DNA from: SOIA01 sp050116035
GTDB taxonomy: Bacteria; Acidobacteriota; Aminicenantia; Aminicenantales; Aminicenantaceae
DNA length: 6,276 nucleotides
Reading direction: 5' to 3'
Assembly (NCBI GenBank): GCA_050116035.1
Contig: JASFPJ010000205.1
Coordinates: forward strand, 1 to 6,276
Shown here one piece after another: positions 5,693-6,276 of this stretch. The position numbers and the translations under genes are program-made. The notes below the pieces were generated by a model. That model was not told the DNA's origin. It made no database searches and saw only the letters and a program-made list of their open reading frames with translations. Position 1 is the stretch's first letter. Every line of letters begins with the position of its first letter.

Positions 5693-6276
5693 TTAATTCA
5701 TGGGCAATGTAATCCGGCAGCAGCTTCCTGGGCCTTCTTTATCGCAAAACTCTATGCGTCCCTTGTTGGCTTCTACAGCCCACTGCGCTATTGCCAGACC
5801 TAGCCCTGCTCCCCCTTCTTCTCTAGAGCGAGCTTCATCAACCCGGTAAAAGCGTCCAAAGACTTTCGTGCGTTCGGCTTCAGGAATACCCGGTCCATCA
5901 TCAATTATGTCAATAATGGCATGCCCATCGCTCTCTGTCTCCATCAGCACCTGTATACGGCCACCGGATGGGGTGTATCTGATGGCATTGTGAAGGATAT
6001 TCATCACGGCTTGTCTGATCGTTGCCGAATCGATTGTGACCATAAGAGTCGAAGGGCCATCCATTGAAAGAGCTTGGTTCTTATCTTCGGCAAGAATACT
6101 CAGCGCATTCATGACTTCCTGTACAAGAGAGGTGAGATCTGTAGGCTGAGGATTCAGTTGAATTTTCCCGGAGCCTCCCCTCGTCAGTGTCAACAAATTA
6201 TCAATCAGGAGAGTCAGGCGTTCTGTCTCCTCGAGCATACTGCTGATCGCTTCACGATAAGCGTCACCGTTGACCG
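5693..6276 (-). CDS. Sensor histidine kinase, C-terminal part (5' end outside window)
   Basis: This is the kinase core of a two-component sensor; its start lies beyond the right edge. The first visible residues (VNGDAYREAISSM) continue without a stop into LEETERLTLLIDNLLTLTR, the second helix of the HisKA dimerisation domain, so the ATG at 6238 is an internal Met and not the start. The phosphorylated His is outside the window. The HATPase domain is complete: N box around RQAVMNILHNAIRY (bases about 5980-6020), G1 box DDGPGIP, F box RFYRVDEARSREEGG and G2 box GAGLGLAIA. It ends with RITLPMN and TAA. The RFYRVDEARSREEGG wording is typical of CusS/heavy-metal-type and related kinases, but the sensing domain is not visible, so the signal is unknown. 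A response regulator would be expected upstream, outside the window. Confidence 0.9.
   Translation of the reverse strand, partial: VNGDAYREAISSMLEETERLTLLIDNLLTLTRGGSGKIQLNPQPTDLTSLVQEVMNALSILAEDKNQALSMDGPSTLMVTIDSATIRQAVMNILHNAIRYTPSGGRIQVLMETESDGHAIIDIIDDGPGIPEAERTKVFGRFYRVDEARSREEGGAGLGLAIAQWAVEANKGRIEFCDKEGPGSCCRITLPMN

Noticed and set aside
6236..6238. ATG taken as the start of the histidine kinase
   Set aside because: The frame stays open to the window edge and encodes more of the HisKA helix (AYREAISS) upstream of this Met; the gene is simply cut.
1..6276. CRISPR arrays, tRNA or rRNA genes, insertion sequences, integrase or attachment sites
   Set aside because: No regularly spaced repeats, cloverleaf-like sequence, transposase motifs or terminal repeats were seen on either strand.

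Overview
The window comes from a bacterial chromosome of intermediate GC. It holds three complete protein genes and two genes cut by the window edges. The large FtsX/MacB-type permease is of the kind that is abundant in Bacteroidota, Acidobacteriota and candidate phyla such as Aminicenantes. Together with a secreted NamZ-type (DUF1343) protein, this suggests a Gram-negative-type environmental bacterium, possibly Acidobacteriota or Aminicenantes. That placement is inferred from protein style and is not a phylogenetic result. No mobile element, CRISPR array, tRNA or rRNA was seen.

Layout. At the left edge, on the minus strand, is the start of a small membrane protein (1-180) with a strong Shine-Dalgarno sequence. 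A gap of about 400 bases (191-597) separates it from a divergent plus-strand gene. The gap holds a doubtful 35-codon ORF, a stretch resembling a dispersed genomic repeat, a GAAA-capped hairpin and a 15-bp palindrome. The plus-strand gene (598-3000) encodes an 800-residue ABC transporter permease. It ends in a hairpin plus T-tract that reaches into the 3' end of the convergent neighbour.

The minus-strand block 3027-5570 has two genes. The first in transcription order encodes an exported NamZ/DUF1343 protein, a probable exo-beta-N-acetylmuramidase (GH171). It is followed 39 bases later by a cytoplasmic GT-A glycosyltransferase that resembles mannosylglycerate synthase or glucosyl-3-phosphoglycerate synthase. 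namZ has no Shine-Dalgarno sequence, but a good promoter-like sequence sits so close that its mRNA may be leaderless. The glycosyltransferase has a good Shine-Dalgarno sequence and may also have its own promoter at the end of namZ. At the right edge, also on the minus strand, is the C-terminal half of a sensor histidine kinase (5693-6276), followed by a nested hairpin.

How the genes work together. The kinase is probably the distal part of a two-component pair whose regulator lies outside the window. namZ and the glycosyltransferase could be co-transcribed, but no shared pathway is proven: one protein acts on exported peptidoglycan fragments and the other on a nucleotide sugar in the cytoplasm. 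The permease has no ATPase gene beside it here, so its partner must be encoded elsewhere. Nothing in the window amounts to a clearly new system. The most interesting points are the namZ-glycosyltransferase pairing, the possibly leaderless namZ start, and the structured leader of the permease gene.
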